Shown: positions 1 to 12,022, counted from the stretch's first letter. The stretch is 64,000 bases of DNA from Porphyra umbilicalis (GCA_002049455.2 KV919000.1:59384-123383); one strand, 5' to 3'. The notes: generated by a model from the letters alone, not told the origin. Numbers and translations: made by a program.

Positions 1-3000
1 GCACCTTGGGCGACGCCTCAAAGTAGGCGACCTCGGTCGGGAAGCCGGCGGCGGTCATGCCCTCGGCCAAGAAGCCCTGCTCCACATACTCAAAGTAGGT
101 CGTCATCATGAGCTCCCGCCGCGGCGCATCCGCGTACATGGTCACCCGCACCCGCACCGAGTCGGGGCTGACCAACTCGGAGTCTGGCCTGAGCAGCGCC
201 GGCGCGGTGCGGCTCGGCACCGTTGCGGCGGGGAGGCCCAGCCCCGCCGGCGCGGGGGTAGGCGACGCCGTCGGCGTCACTGCCGACCCGTCGGCCTGCC
301 GTTGGGCAGACTCTGTCAGGCGCGGTGGCGCCGCGGTGGCGGGCGGCGCCCAGGCCGCCGGGGCGGCGGCCCCAAACCGGGCTGCCGGCACGGGCGCGGC
401 ACTCGGCGCGGCCGTCACGACGGGCCTGTTGGGCGTCCCGATCGTCACGACATCCTCCCCATACTCAAACACCGCCGGCCCGTCGGAAATCCCCGTGATC
501 GCCCACAGCCGCCGCTTGGTCAGCGTGTTGGTCGCCGACAGCGTGAGGAAGTGCTCCGCCACCGACTCGTTGAAGCCGCAGCGGCCGCGGAAGGCCGGAC
601 CCGCCAGCAAGAGTACAGCCGACACTCGGTAGTAGTAGGTGGTCGGGTCGAGGTCGACTTGCGAGAGGTTGCGGGCCACGGCGCAAGCGCCCAAGCCCGT
701 GGGCGTCGGCGTCGGCGTCGGCGTCGGGCACGACCCGTCGGCGCACGGGTCGGCCGTTGGCGTCGCAAAGGCCGGGCCGCTCGTGGCGTCCGGAGGCTCG
801 TCCGACGGCTCGGCGCTCTCCGACGCGCCCGCCTCGTCGTCCGACGGGTTGGGCGACTCGGAAGCATCCGCTTCATCGTCCGACGGCTCCGCGCTCTCCG
901 ACGGCTCGACGCTCTCGGACGGCTCGACGCTCTCCGACTCGGTCGGCTCCACCGACTCGGACGGCTCCACCGACTCTGATGGCTCCACCGACTCGGACGG
1001 CTCGACCGACGGGGACGCATTGGCCTCGCCCGTTGGCGTCGGCTGGGGGCTCGACCCGCCGCCCGGGCTGCGCGTCGGCGTTGCCGTGGCAGTCGGCGTT
1101 GCTACCGACCCGGGATCGCGAGTTGAGGACGGCAAAGTCGCCGTAGGCGTCGCGGTCGGCGTGCGGGTCGCACCTGGCCCGTCTGGGGCCCTCGTCGGCG
1201 TGGCCGTAGCGGTCGGCGTCGGCCCAGGACCGGGGCCAAACGTCCGCGACGGCGTCGGCGTCGGTGTCGGTCCAAAGGCCGTGCCCGTTGGCGTTGGCGT
1301 TGGCGTCGGCGTCGGTCCAAAGGCCGTGCCCGTTGGCGTTGGCGTTGGCGTTGGCGTTGGCGTCGGCGTTGGTCCGAGCGCGGTGCCCGTCGACGTCGGT
1401 GACGGCGTCGGTGTCGGCGTCGGCGTTGGTCCAAAGGCGATGCCCGTCGGCGTCGGCGTTGGTCCAAATGCAGTACCCGTCGGCGCCAGCGTCGGCGTCG
1501 GCGTCGGCGTCGGCGTTGGCCCGCCGGGAATCGGGGTTGCCGACGGCAGACCAGGCCCAGCCGTCGCGCTCGCGCTCGCGCTCGGCGACGCCGTCGGCGA
1601 CGCCGTCGGCTGCTCCGGCAAGCCCGTTGCCGTCGGCAATCCCGTCCGCTGTGGCGTCGACGTGGGAGAGGCCGAGGCCGTTGGGACCACCGGCCCGGTC
1701 GTTTGCACGGGCGAGGCGGTGGGCGTCGGAGATACAGGGCCAGCCGTCCGCACCGGCGTGGCGGTTGGCGTCGGGAAGACCGGGTCAGCCGTCCGCACCG
1801 GCGTGGCGGTTGGCGTCGGAGACACTGGACCAGCCGTCCGCACCGGCGTGGCGGTTGGCGTCGGGAAAACCGGGTCAGCCGTCCGCACCGGCGTGGCGGT
1901 TGGCGTCGGGAAGACCGGGTCAGCCGTCCGCACCGGCGTCGCGGTTGGCGTCGGGAAAACCGGGTCAGCCGTCCGCGTCGGCGTGGCGGTCGGCGTCGAA
2001 AAGCCCGGACCAGCCGTCCGCAACGGCGTGGCGGTTGGCGTCGGGAAAACCGGGTCAGCCGTCTGCACCGGCGTGGCGGTTGGCGTCGGAGACACTGGAC
2101 CAGCCGTCCGCGTCGGCGTGGCGGTCGGCGTCGGAAAGCCCGGACCAGCCGTCCGCACCGGTGTGGCGGTTGGCGTCGGGAAAACCGGGCCGGCCGTCCG
2201 CACCGGTGTGGCGGTTGGCGTTGGGAAGCCCGGGCCGGCCGTCCGCACCGGTGTGGCGGTTGGCGTTGGGAAGCCCGGGCCGGCCGTCCGCACCGGTGTG
2301 GCGGTAGGCGTCGGGAAGCCCGGGCCGGCCGTCCGCACCGGTGTGGCGGTAGGCGTCGGGAAGCCCGGGCCGGCCGTCGGCACCGGTGTGGCGGTTGGCG
2401 TTGGAAAGCCCGGGCCGGCCGTCCGCACCGGTGTGGCGGTTGGCGTCGGGGAGGCCGACGCGGACGGCACCGCCGTGGGAGACGTCGACGGCGCCAACGG
2501 GCTCGCCGAGGCCGTCGGGGTGGCGGTGGGGTCCGGCGGCAGCTCCGTCTCCTCCACTGGCTCCTCCGTCTCAGTCTCATTGTCAGGCGTCACGGACGGC
2601 GACGGTGCCACCGACGGCCCCGTCGATGGCGACGGCGCCGCGCTCGGCGTCGGCGGCAACGACGGACTCGGCGACGGCGACGGCGCCGCGGTCGGCTTCG
2701 GCGGTATCGACGGACTCGGCGACGGCGACGGTGTCGCGCTGGGCGTCGGCTCCACCGGCAGGCTGGTCTCGTCCGGCACCTCCGTCTCAAACGGCAGCTC
2801 CGTCTCCATGGGCCCATCCGTCACAACGGGCTCGTCCTCCGACGTCTGCTCCGGCACCGGCTCGGGCGTAGCCGACGGCGTGGCCGTTGGCGCAGCGGTC
2901 GGCAAAGGCGTCGGCAAAGCGGTCCGCGTCGGCGTGGCGCTTGGCGTCGGCGAAGGGGTTGGCGTCGGCGTTGGCGTATTCAATTCCAAAAATGGGAGCG

Positions 3001-4261
3001 CAAGGCCACCGTCGATGCGACCGACCAGCGCGGGCGCCTCGTCGCGGCACACTGAAATGCCATTGACGATCGAGTCAGGGATGCCAATGGTCGCCATGGC
3101 GACAAACTGGCCGTCGGTGGTCAGCTCCATGACGAGGCCGTCCTCCACATCGCTGTTGCCGACGTGCTCCACCGTAAAGCCCTCAAACGTAAAGTCCCCG
3201 TCCGTCGACCCGCCGACATAGAGGCCCGACCCGTCTGGCTTGAGAACGACCGACGCGGCGCGCTGGCGGCTGCCAACACCCACCACCTGCCGCGTCCACA
3301 CCGGCCCCGAGTTGAGTACCGTCCCGTAGCGCCGGATGAACGCGTGGTACTCATTGAGGACGACCTGCTCGGGCGCCAGGTCGTCGCTCATCGACTCGTC
3401 CGTGTTGCCGACAATGTAGTACGATCCCGCCCCGTCCGCGACAATGCCACGAATGGCAAAGCCATTGGCAAACAGCCTCGACATGGCGTGCGAGTCCGTG
3501 ACCGTGCCACTCGCCAGGCTAAACCGAAAGATGTACCCCAAGCCCAGAAAGTGGCCAATAGCCACGACACTGTCCGTCGCCGACTCGTACACAAACCCAA
3601 GGGCGTCCACCCCCGACGACAGCAGGAACGGGTTGGCCGACGGCACGGTGATGTCCCACTGGGCGATCAGCGCCAGCGTGTCCGCATCCACTTGGAGGAG
3701 GTTCAGGGGGAGTCGACTCGAAATCGACCCCGACTCGAGCGACTGGCCGACCGACATGAGCAGCAGGTTGCCATCGCCGTCAAAGTCCACCGACCGGGCG
3801 ACATTGTCATAGGACGCCCGAATGTCATACTGGTTGCGCCGCAACACGCCACCCGAGAGCGCGTCGTACACAATCACGACCGCGTCTTGGAAAGAGCCGT
3901 CCCGGTTGTTACCAACGTCCCCAGACGTGGAGCCCACCGCGTAGAGGCGGCCGTTGCGGAACTTGACGTCCCACAACGAATCACGGGCCGAGGTGGACCC
4001 GACAATTCGCTCGTAGAGGCGGGCCTTGGTCTCGTCCAACCGCCCGACCATAAAGTTGTTGCCGCTCGAGCCGACGTAGTAGGAGTTGCAATTGGCGGGG
4101 TCCGTCGCGACCGCGTTGGAGACGCGCACCGCCCACGCGCCGCCGCCGCCGCCGAGCAACACCACGAGCACCAGCGGCAGCACGCACAACACCCAGCAGA
4201 GGGCACCCCGCTGCCGGGAGCGCCCACCGCCGCCGCGTCCGCCGCGTCCGCCGCCCGCCAT
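1..4261 (-). CDS. Secreted beta-propeller-like protein with giant Pro/Thr-rich stalk (3' end outside window)
   Basis: An uninterrupted minus-strand reading frame starts at the ATG at 4261 (an in-frame ATG also lies at 4306) and runs off the left edge. Residues 1-20 are Gly/Arg rich, followed by a hydrophobic stretch ([16 protein letters not shown]), a signal peptide or type II anchor. The next roughly 370 residues look like a beta-propeller: blades carry motifs such as [21 protein letters not shown] and [11 protein letters not shown], resembling SBBP-type repeats. From about 2980 leftward lies an extracellular-type stalk of PTPT, PSPS, PSESVEP and 15-residue [15 protein letters not shown] repeats. 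Near 700 a folded-looking segment resumes ([28 protein letters not shown]). I infer a cell-wall or surface protein whose stalk could be hydroxylated and glycosylated. The exact family is not recognised. The frame is convincing because non-repetitive parts show GC-rich codon thirds and no stop for over 4 kb. Confidence 0.8.
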   Translation of the reverse strand, partial: MAGGGRGGRGGGGRSRQRGALCWVLCVLPLVLVVLLGGGGGAWAVRVSNAVATDPANCNSYYVGSSGNNFMVGRLDETKARLYERIVGSTSARDSLWDVKFRNGRLYAVGSTSGDVGNNRDGSFQDAVVIVYDALSGGVLRRNQYDIRASYDNVARSVDFDGDGNLLLMSVGQSLESGSISSRLPLNLLQVDADTLALIAQWDITVPSANPFLLSSGVDALGFVYESATDSVVAIGHFLGLGYIFRFSLASGTVTDSHAMSRLFANGFAIRGIVADGAGSYYIVGNTDESMSDDLAPEQVVLNEYHAFIRRYGTVLNSGPVWTRQVVGVGSRQRAASVVLKPDGSGLYVGGSTDGDFTFEGFTVEHVGNSDVEDGLVMELTTDGQFVAMATIGIPDSIVNGISVCRDEAPALVGRIDGGLALPFLELNTPTPTPTPSPTPSATPTRTALPTPLPTAAPTATPSATPEPVPEQTSEDEPVVTDGPMETELPFETEVPDETSLPVEPTPSATPSPSPSPSIPPKPTAAPSPSPSPSLPPTPSAAPSPSTGPSVAPSPSVTPDNETETEEPVEETELPPDPTATPTASASPLAPSTSPTAVPSASASPTPTATPVRTAGPGFPTPTATPVPTAGPGFPTPTATPVRTAGPGFPTPTATPVRTAGPGFPTPTATPVRTAGPGFPTPTATPVRTAGPVFPTPTATPVRTAGPGFPTPTATPTRTAGPVSPTPTATPVQTADPVFPTPTATPLRTAGPGFSTPTATPTRTADPVFPTPTATPVRTADPVFPTPTATPVRTADPVFPTPTATPVRTAGPVSPTPTATPVRTADPVFPTPTATPVRTAGPVSPTPTASPVQTTGPVVPTASASPTSTPQRTGLPTATGLPEQPTASPTASPSASASATAGPGLPSATPIPGGPTPTPTPTPTLAPTGTAFGPTPTPTGIAFGPTPTPTPTPSPTSTGTALGPTPTPTPTPTPTPTGTAFGPTPTPTPTPTGTAFGPTPTPTPSRTFGPGPGPTPTATATPTRAPDGPGATRTPTATPTATLPSSTRDPGSVATPTATATPTRSPGGGSSPQPTPTGEANASPSVEPSESVEPSESVEPSESVEPTESESVEPSESVEPSESAEPSDDEADASESPNPSDDEAGASESAEPSDEPPDATSGPAFATPTADPCADGSCPTPTPTPTPTGLGACAVARNLSQVDLDPTTYYYRVSAVLLLAGPAFRGRCGFNESVAEHFLTLSATNTLTKRRLWAITGISDGPAVFEYGEDVVTIGTPNRPVVTAAPSAAPVPAARFGAAAPAAWAPPATAAPPRLTESAQRQADGSAVTPTASPTPAPAGLGLPAATVPSRTAPALLRPDSELVSPDSVRVRVTMYADAPRRELMMTTYFEYVEQGFLAEGMTAAGFPTEVAYFEASPKV
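1255..1530. repeat. GTCGGC/GTTGGC hexamer-rich tract
   Basis: Runs of gttggcgttggcgtcggc are interspersed with gtccaaaggccgtgcccg-like units. On the minus strand this reads (PT)n with TGTAFGP or TGIAFGP punctuation, the second repeat class of the same stalk. It lies inside the minus-strand surface-protein gene. Confidence 0.8.
1690..2460. repeat. 45-bp coding minisatellite, about 17 copies
   Basis: Tandem 45-bp units contain ggcgtggcggttggcgtcgg plus a variable part reading gaaaaccgggtcagccgtcc or close variants. The unit is a multiple of three, so each copy adds 15 residues ([15 protein letters not shown] type) to the stalk of the minus-strand surface protein. Copies on the 2460 side are more uniform (AGPGF) than those near 1700 (ADPVF, AGPVS), suggesting recent expansion at that end. 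Confidence 0.9.
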
Positions 4262-4306
4262 GCGCGCGCCCGCACTCCGTCCGGCCCGCCCACCGCCCGA
4301 TGGCAT

Positions 4307-7300
4307 GCGCGCAGCGTCGCGGCCACGACTCCCCCCGTTTGGCGGGTGCGCACGTCGCCCCCCTCCGCCGCGTCCGTCCTCCTCCACCGCTCCCCGGCAA
4401 AGCGGCCGATGACGCGGCTCATTGCCAAGCCTCATCAGCGGAAAATGGGAGGCCGCAGCCGGGCGTCCGCATACAGCGTCCGGGGCGCTCCCCCGCGGCG
4501 CCGCTGCGTCGTCCTCCGCCCGCGCCGCCGTCGCTCTCCAACCCGCAAGCCGAGACACGGGGCGCATCGCCACCCTCCCGTCGTCCGCCGAGGCCGCTCC
4601 GCCCAGCAGCCGCCCGACCGACGGCGGCGGCTCCTCCGTTCCCACGTCCGTCACCACCGCACGAGGCGGTGGTGGCGTGTCAGCCGCCAGGACGACCGCG
4701 AGTCGCAGCCGCCGCGACCCCCAATGTCGACGACCACCCCCGCTGCGGTGCCCGGTGCCCGCGTCCCTCACCTCACCCGCAAAAGACACAAGAACACAGC
4801 ACCAGGGCGCGCGCACGGAAGCGGCGCGCGGCCCCGGTACGCGACGGTGCTGCCGTCGTTGGCGCCCTCAAAGTCACGCACCCTGGAGGCACGACAAGAA
4901 CAGGGTGGGCGGTCGCAGCGCGTGGGCCACCCCCCTCTGCTGGGGGGGACGCCTTTGGGTCGGGCGGTCGGGCAGCCGCCAGACCACCACACTAACCACC
5001 GCCTGTCAAGCCAGGCGACAGGGGGAGGGCGGTGGAGCGCGCTGGCGTGCAGAGTCAGTCACACGTGCAGCCGGGGGGGGCAGCCCGGTCTGTACGCCAG
5101 GAAAAAAAAAATCGATCCGCCCCGCCGTGGCCGCCGCCACACCAAACAGGGCCGGCCGCGCGCGCCCGCGCGGGCAGCAAAGGCCAAGCGCCCGACCGGC
5201 ACGGCCAGCCATGTCACCCAGCCGGCAGCCGGGGTGCCCATCGACCGCCGTCGCCGGCCGCCTCCCTCCCACCCCCCCGCGACGAGCGGGCGGGGTCGAC
5301 CACCCCCCACGCCCCACAACGAGCGCCGCCCGGGGGGCCGCGCCCGGCGATGCGATAGCAACGGCGGGGACTGACAAAACCCCGCCAACCGGCAGCGGCA
5401 GGCCAACCCGCCAAAACCGCCCGCCCACACACGCGTGGCCGGCGGCCGCCGGGCGTGCCGGCGTGCCCGCGTCCCGCCACACCACGCACGCGCGCCCCAC
5501 CGACCGCCGCCGCTGCTACTGCTCCATTGTCAGTCCGGAAGAGTCGTGGACGCACGACATCCGACTTGGCAGGCACCCGCCCGCCTGCATCTCCATTGGA
5601 GGTGACCCCCCCCCCCCCCAAGCCAACAACACGTTGCCGATGCCGCCAGCGCGCCATGGCGTGGTGCGTTCGTGGCTTCCCGCACGAGACGAAATAACAA
5701 GCCGCTGTAGTGCGTCGTAGCGGGGCCACGGCGTGGTCACCGGCCGCCGCCACACCCGCCGCCGCCGTCATTGCCGCCGCAGGTACCGCCGTAGCGGCCG
5801 CCGTCGCGGGGCGGCGAAGCGCACCCGCCCCAATAATTTCACGGGCGTGTGGAACAAAAGATGCGCCACGCACCCGGTTGCCGCCACCGCCGCGCCGCCT
5901 GGCCAGTCATTGCTCACCGCGGTCGCCGTCTTGCGGCCGTGGCCAACCGGGCGGGCGGGCGGTCATCGCGTGAAAAACAACCAGCGACGAGCGTACATCA
6001 GCCACAAAGCCCCCCCCCCCCCCCGACACCTCCAAACAGGCAGCTGGAGCGGGCGAGGAGCGTGAGGCGCCGGGCCGCCGCCCCGTCCATCGCCTCGAAA
6101 GAGCCACGTGCAGGATGCATGCCGTACCAGGTCCTCGGCCGCCGCCGTCCCGAACGCTGCCAGCGCCCGCTGGGCTGAGCGACGGGGCGCGGGAACGCGG
6201 GCTTGGGAGCGCATGGCATCCGCATTGCCAGGACACAATTCGATTTTTTGGCAAGAATTATCGGAAGGTATTGATAAGTGTCGAACACTGCAAGGAAATG
6301 CAAGCACATCGAAGTCTAGCAGGTTTGCCATGTTGAGTTGTGTGACAGTGGCGCACATAAGGGCTTCTGATTGGGTCAAAGAGGAACCTACTTCCAGAAG
6401 CCAATGGACGGGCTGGATCAAGAGCCAGGGCCGTGCATAAGCGAACAATATATGCTTCTATCCCTTCAATCTGGTGGTCCTGGTGTCCAGAAAAGGCACT
6501 CCACAGTGCCAGTCTTTGATTCGAAGCCGAATGGGTACCTTCTGGCTATCAGCAGGCCACGTGTTGCGTAAGAGACCCATCTGATTGGTGGAAGATAGAA
6601 ACTCTTCAGTTTCGCAGTACAGAGCCGGAACATGTACAAGCGAACGGATCTGTTGATCCCTGAGTACAGTTGTGCGCTCCGTTCATAATAGCGCCGGCAC
6701 CGAACACGATCTTCAGGAGTCGTGCCCGTCCTTGGTGGACGCTGCAGTGGGGAACTGGTTGTGCTATGAAGGCAGCTAGGATGTTGCCTATGATGTGGCC
6801 GCTGCAGCCTTGAAGCTTGACCACCTCCTTGCTCGGCTGTGCTCTCCACAAAGGGCTCAATCCGACAGCCGACATGTGTGGTATGGTGACTCGACGAGGG
6901 TATCGCTGCGCGGTGTGAGAGCCTTTCTGATGACAGGATCATCGTGCAGCCGGGTACTTCTCGGTCATGCTTGCCACCCTGGACGAGTATGGTTGGGCGT
7001 GCAGCCGCTTGATACGTCGGCAGGGCGGACATAAGTCGTAGTGCGGGTGTTTGCGAATGGCCGACAGCCTCAACTGGTCTTGTTGCTTGAGGCTGCGGCG
7101 CAGCACTATGGCTTTGCTCTCGGCCCATCACCGTGGGCCCAAGACGCTGGTCACTCAGCCACGCGGCCCAGCACTCGCGCATTGCCCACTCCATCACACG
7201 AGCTGGGCCGACGCCCACTGCTTCCTGCGAGCACTGCGGCTTGTGCTCTGCTCAGTGGTGCATCATCGAAATCCTGCGAGCGAGACAATAGGTGTCCTCC

Positions 7301-8293
7301 TCACAGGCGCAAGGAAGCATACAGCGATTCACTTCGCAGCGCAACGGAAACGCGCTTGCAACGGCCGCCGGATGACCCCCCGCACGCTCCCGCCCCTCCC
7401 TTGCCGTGAAACGCCTGGCCCTGCGCGTCGTCGTCTGGCCTCGCCTCGTCGCCTCGGCGGCGGCGCCCGACACAGGTGCCACGCCGCCCGCGGCCGTCCC
7501 CACACCCGCTACGGGCCGAGGGCGGGGGCGCGCGGCCCCGCCGCCGCCCGTGGTGTGGCGCCGCGCCGCCGTCGGCAGAGGCGAGGCGCTTCCCCAGTGT
7601 CTGTCGGGCGCGCCGTTGCGGGCCCCGCGGCCGACCGTGGCCACGCCAGACGGGGGTTGCTTTGCTTTTTCAAACCGCGCCGTTTCAGAGGGAGGGGGGC
7701 AGGGGCAGACACCCCCTCCCACGCCGCGCGCGCGCGCCGCGCGCACGACGCACCGCGGCGACGCGCGACCGCCCGAATCGCAGTGGCACGCAACGGCGTG
7801 CGATTGGGCGGTGCCTTGTCTGCATTTTTTCGGGTGGCGCGCCTCGAGGGGGAGCCGGGGGGGGCGTTGACAGCACGCGGCGTGGGGGGGGCTTGCTGTC
7901 GGACGGGCCACCGCGGCGCCTGCGGCGCGGGGCGGCTCGGGGGCGGGGGCGCGCCTGGCGCCCGGGGACACAGACGTCGTCGTCGACGGGACAGCGGGGG
8001 GGGGCTGTCCACCGCGACCGTGCCAGGGCCTTCCCCCCCACGTGCGCGCCCGCGTTGATCCCCGTCGCGGTCGCGTCGCGGCGTGGCGCACCCCGCTGCC
8101 GCCTTGCCGCCGTTGGTGGTGGCGCCGCGACCGGCGCCCGCGTCGTTGGCAGCGTCGGGGTGGGGGGCGTGCGCCGCCGTCTGCTCGTGTGCCCGCCGTT
8201 GCTGTTGCGCGTCGGCGGCGGCGTTGCCGGGCGGATCGGGCCCCCCCGCCGGCCGGCCGTGCGGGCAGCGTCAGGCCGACCGCGACGGGCGCC
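4307..8293. other. Gene-poor interval; no supported gene
   Basis: About 4 kb with no recognisable protein. 4300-6200 is very GC rich with several C or G runs and only shadow-type Arg/Pro/Ala ORFs. 6200-7400 is less GC biased and reads like degraded transposon or intergenic DNA. 7400-8290 is GC rich again and precedes the reticulon gene, so it may hold its promoter. I see no RNA gene, TATA box or repeat family here that I could defend. Confidence 0.4.
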
Positions 8294-9090
8294 ATGGTGT
8301 CGGGCAAGTCACGCCGTACGTTTGGTGGGGCGGGCGGCGGCCCCGGCGGCGGCGTCTCGCCTGAACGGGAGGGGGGGGAAGGGGGGAGGTGGAGCAGGGG
8401 AGTTTCGGGGGCGCACGCCGCTGCTGCAGAGCCGTGCGGCGGCGCCCGCCGTCGTGCGTCGGGCCCGTTGTGCTCCCGTGGGCGCTGTGTACTGACGCCG
8501 CTCCGTGCTGCCGGTTCCGCCTGCCCCGCCCCCGCCTGTTTGACTCCCTTGTCTCCCCCCTCGTCCCGTGTGCCCCCCCTTCCCCCCCCTCCCCAACCCA
8601 GTGCGGGCGATTGTGCACTGGAACAACCCCGTGCGGTCTGGCACCTGGTTCACCGCCGGCCTCGCCCTCTTTTACCTGACGACCGTGCGGGGCCTCTCCG
8701 TCCTCTCCGTCGCCTCCCTCCTCGCGGGCGTCGCCCTCATCGTCCGCCTGGCCGTCGCGTCCGCGTCGCGCGCGCTGTCGGGGGCCCCCCCCCGGGGGCG
8801 TCCCCCCCCCCCCCCGCGAGCCCTACTTCCGCCCGGACGTGGTCGCCGCGTGGGCGACCGCCTTTGCCGACACGGGCAACGAGGTGGCCGACGACCTCCA
8901 CCCCGTCCTGTCGGGGGGCGACCCGTGGGCGAGCGCCAAGGCGCTCGCCGCCCTCGCCGGCACCTACCTCCTCGGCCGCATCGTGGCAGACGGGGTGCTC
9001 GGCGCGTCTGCTTGGGTCGCCGCCTTCACCCTCCCCTCCGTGTACCGGTGGAAGCGGGAGGAGATTGACGCGGCGGTGGGGGGTTGGCCG
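8294..9090 (+). CDS. Reticulon-domain membrane protein (start and core; 3' end unresolved)
   Basis: Reticulons shape tubular endoplasmic reticulum through two hydrophobic hairpins. Exon 1 is 8294-8315 (MVSGKSR plus one base). A GTACGT donor follows at 8316, and the acceptor cccaacccag ends at 8601 after a pyrimidine tract. Exon 2 then reads RAIVHWNNPVRSGTWFTAG, the classical WrnPxrSg entry of the reticulon homology domain. Hairpin 1 is LALFYLTTVRGLSVLSVASLL. After a C-rich run (8785-8815) the frame changes. The domain continues with PYFRPDVVAAWATAFADTGN, hairpin 2 (ALAGTYLLGRIVADGVLGAS) and the typical exit FTLPSVYRWKREEIDAAV near 9075. Beyond that only low-complexity sequence follows and I cannot place the stop; a further intron from the gcggtgggg at about 9075 is possible. 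The family call is firm; the gene structure is only partly resolved. Confidence 0.8.
8316..8601 (+). other. Predicted spliceosomal intron of the reticulon gene
   Basis: GTACGT donor after codon 7, a long pyrimidine-rich stretch before the acceptor (8525-8595), and CCCAG at 8597-8601. Splicing leaves c|tg to form a Leu codon and joins exactly into the reticulon homology domain. This is the clearest intron in the window. Confidence 0.65.
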
Positions 9091-9974
9091 CGGGCGTCCG
9101 GGGGGGGTCGCCCGGGGCGTCGATGGGGTGGGGGGGGGGTGTCCGTCGCGCGCGCGCGGCTGGCCGAGGGGGGGGGGCGCCTCCTCGAGGGGCAACCGGC
9201 GCTGCGGGGGTGGGCGGCGAGCGTCGGGTTGGCGCCGGGGGGGGGAAGGGCGCCGAAGTCAAGTCGCTTTGAGTGGGGGGGGGGGAGGAGGCTTGGCGTC
9301 ACCCCGACGCCGGCGGTGGCGGCCGCGCCGATCACGGGCGGTCGCGCTCGACGGGTGCCGGCGGGGGTAGTGTGCCAGTGGGGGGTCTGCCGAGGCGCGT
9401 CTGCCAAGGGCGGCGCCGGCGCGGCAGCGGGAGGCGGGACGGCGGCCGAGGGCAGCCTTTGTTTGCGTTAGCGAGAGGCCCCCGCGCGTGTGGCCGCCGT
9501 AGCGGGGGTTGACCGGGGTGTGTCGGACAGTGTTCAAGGGCGTCTCCTCTGCGGCGCGCTGCGGAACCCCAGGTGTACGATAGATTCGTTCGTGCTCTTG
9601 TGCCTCGTTTGGTTTTGCGCTCCGCGTCCCCCCGGCCGTGGCGCCGGCCGTCGTGGGGCGGCCCGGCGACGCGGTCGGGGGCCGCCCCCAGTTGTGCCCA
9701 CCGCCCATCGAGGGGCGCAGTGTCGCCGCTCGACGCAATGGGAACCGCCTGCGGCGCTGCCCATGAGCGCCGGGCGCGTCTTGCACGGCCTCGAGTCGCC
9801 CGCCGCCCCCCTGTGTTTGCGCCAGCCGGCGCGCCGCAGGCGGGGCGTGCCCCGGCTCTGTGACGTGTGCGCTGGCTCGGTCGGCGCCCGCCGCGCGCCT
9901 GGGCGGGACAGCCGCCGTGGTGCGGTTGGCGGTAAGTCGCCGGCTGCGGCGGGGGCATGCCCCCGCTGCAGCCT
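9091..9974. other. No supported gene
   Basis: GC-rich sequence with G runs and only Arg/Gly-rich shadow frames. It may contain the 3' end and 3' UTR of the reticulon gene (one frame stays open to 9471). Nothing else is recognisable. Confidence 0.3.
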
Positions 9975-12022
9975 GCGCAGTGCACCTCTTCGCTGGATCA
10001 ACCACGAGCTCGTTTTTCACTCGAATTCATCGCACGATTCTTGCACGACCCCTCGTAACGACCTCTGTGGAGCGTTTTTCTTGTCAAAAACTCGTTAAAA
10101 CATGCATACGTGCATTCCGGGACATGCGATTGGTTTGATAGCGATGAGAATCGACCAATCAAATTGTGGCATCCTGCTGTCAGAAACCAATTCAAGTCGA
10201 TTTGAAGTCCCTGGTCCCCCCGGCGGTCCCCCTACCCCGAATGAGAGTAGGTTACGAGATTTCTGCGCGCTGCATTAGGAGACCCTTCTCGTCGCGTGCA
10301 TATCAAGTCGCGTACGGGGCACCGAGGTGCTGCGCAAGTGCCGGTTTTTGAACTTAAGTTCCTCGTGCGTGCGAGTTGATGATAGTTATTGCCATTCACC
10401 CGACCGACATCTGTCCGTCGATGGAGGATGGTTGCGCTACTGTGATTGTCCATTCCACCAAGTTCTTCGGTCAGTCCCACAAAACTGTGCATCCCGTGCG
10501 CAGAAAGCGCCATCTCCATGCCCACCACCACCGCCATCACCGTAGAACTGCCCCCGCCGTCACTCTCCTTACCACCACCGCCTCAGGGCTGCCCCCGCCA
10601 TCACCCTGCCCACCACCACCGCGGGACCGCCCCCCGCCGTCGCCCAGCCCGCCACCACCGTGGGACCGCCCCCCGCCGTCGCCCTGCCCGCCACCACCTT
10701 GGGGCTGTTCCCGCCGTCACCCTTCCCACCACCACCTCGGGGCTGCCCCCGCAGTCACCTTTCCAAGCACCACCGCGGGCCTGCCCCCGCCGTCGCCCTG
10801 CGAACCACCACCGCGTCGGGGCTGCCCCCGCCGTCACCCTTCCCTCCACCACCGCGGGACCGCCCCCGTCGTCGCCCTGCCCACCACCACCGCCAGGATG
10901 TACCCGCAGTCGCCCTGCCTTCCACCACCACCTCGGGGTTGCCCCCGCCGTCGCCCTGGCCACCACCATCGCGGGGCTGCAGCTGCCGTCTCCGTGCCCA
11001 CCACCACCGCGAGGTTGCCCCCGCCACCTCCCTGCCGCGTACGTCAACGGTTGGCTCCCATATCAGCTGCTGCCATGGTGACATATAGAAGCATAGGTGC
11101 GACGGGTGGGGGGAGGGGGGAATAGAGGTGGGAAGGTGCAGCTCGTCGTAAGATAGCGCGGTCCCGCCACCACCCGGCGTGGAAGACCCCGACCCCGGCC
11201 GTCCGGCAGGACACTGGTACAACACTGGTACTTCCCTTGGCATGTGAGCCACACTGAGCACCCTGGCTTTTGCCAGATGGCACAGTACCCACAAAATGGA
11301 CCCATGTTGCAACGCACCAGTCTAGTCCTGTGACCCGTCCTTTCGTAAGGACCTGCCTGGGTAGTGGGCATAGCTGAATACTGCGCAGTCTTAGGTGCTG
11401 GGTAGTGGGTGCGGGCTCCAGTGACGAGGGGGGGGGGGGGAGGAGATGGGGCGGTGCAGAAAAAAGGATGGAGGCTGAACCGCACCATTGCTTGGGTGGC
11501 CACGTCTCTCTTTTTCTGCTGGTACAACTGCGAGGGTTCATGTGCTCGCGCGCTAGTGGGGGACTCATGCGCTTGACTCCACAGCGATAGGAAGTTAGAA
11601 GCCGGCGTCGGCTTCGGCGGCGGCCAGAGGGAGCGCATCGGCGATAGCGACGCGCCGCGCTGCGAAAAGTGCGCTCTCTCCTCCCGACCACTGCCCCGAA
11701 GTGGGCGCAACCTTCCTCTGCGCACGGGCTGCACAGTGGTGTCCTTTCGCGTATTTCTTGTCCTACTTGGCTCCACCGTTGTACTGAGGACCACAACTGA
11801 CTAGCGCATCAAGTCGCAATTGAAAGAAGTTATCAGGACTTCGTAGTGCTCTTAATCACATCGTAATCACGTCGCCAACACGCCTGAACGAGTTTTTTGG
11901 ACGGGATACGAGCTATCATAACACTCTCAGCGTGCGAGGAAACACCCATTTTCAACGAGCGTTTACGAGGGATGCGAGGGAAAAACGAGCTCGTGGTGCA
12001 TCCAGCAAAGAGTTGCACTGCG
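9975..12022. mobile_element. Approximately 2-kb element bounded by diverged inverted repeats of about 150 bp
   Basis: The plus strand from 9975 (gcgcagtgcacctcttcgct) is matched by the minus strand from 12022 (gcgcagtgcaactctttgct). Similarity continues about 150 bp inward on both sides, including the shared block ccacgagctcgttttt. Translated, both arms encode the same peptide: AVHLFAGSTTSSFFTRIHR on the left, AVQLFAGCTTSSFFPRIPR on the right, followed by QKLVKTC or KKLVQAC. The interior carries a proline-coding minisatellite and no transposase. I infer a non-autonomous element, or an inverted duplication of an older repeat. Exact ends and target duplications were not found. Confidence 0.6.
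10541..11030. repeat. 39-bp degenerate minisatellite, about 12 units
   Basis: Units of about 39 bp built around ccgccgtcgccctgcccacc and accaccgcggggctgccc, for example from gggaccgccccccgccgtcg near 10621. The unit is 13 codons long, so the plus frame stays open and reads PPPSPCPPPPW-type repeats. I do not call a gene here because every frame is repetitive and no non-repeat domain flanks it. Confidence 0.85.

Noticed and set aside
639-3221. 860-codon plus-strand open frame (VGVAVGVG repeats)
   Set aside because: It is the antisense shadow of the minus-strand Pro/Thr stalk; the minus strand reads through non-repetitive, folded-looking protein on both sides, the plus strand does not.
6466-7218. 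250-codon minus-strand gene in the less GC-rich stretch
   Set aside because: Composition is Ser/Arg/His rich without any recognisable fold; it could be degraded transposon sequence but I cannot support a call.
10376-11125. Extensin-like proline-rich gene in the 39-bp minisatellite
   Set aside because: Repeats keep the frame open by unit length; no signal peptide, no domain outside the repeat, and alternative frames are equally open.
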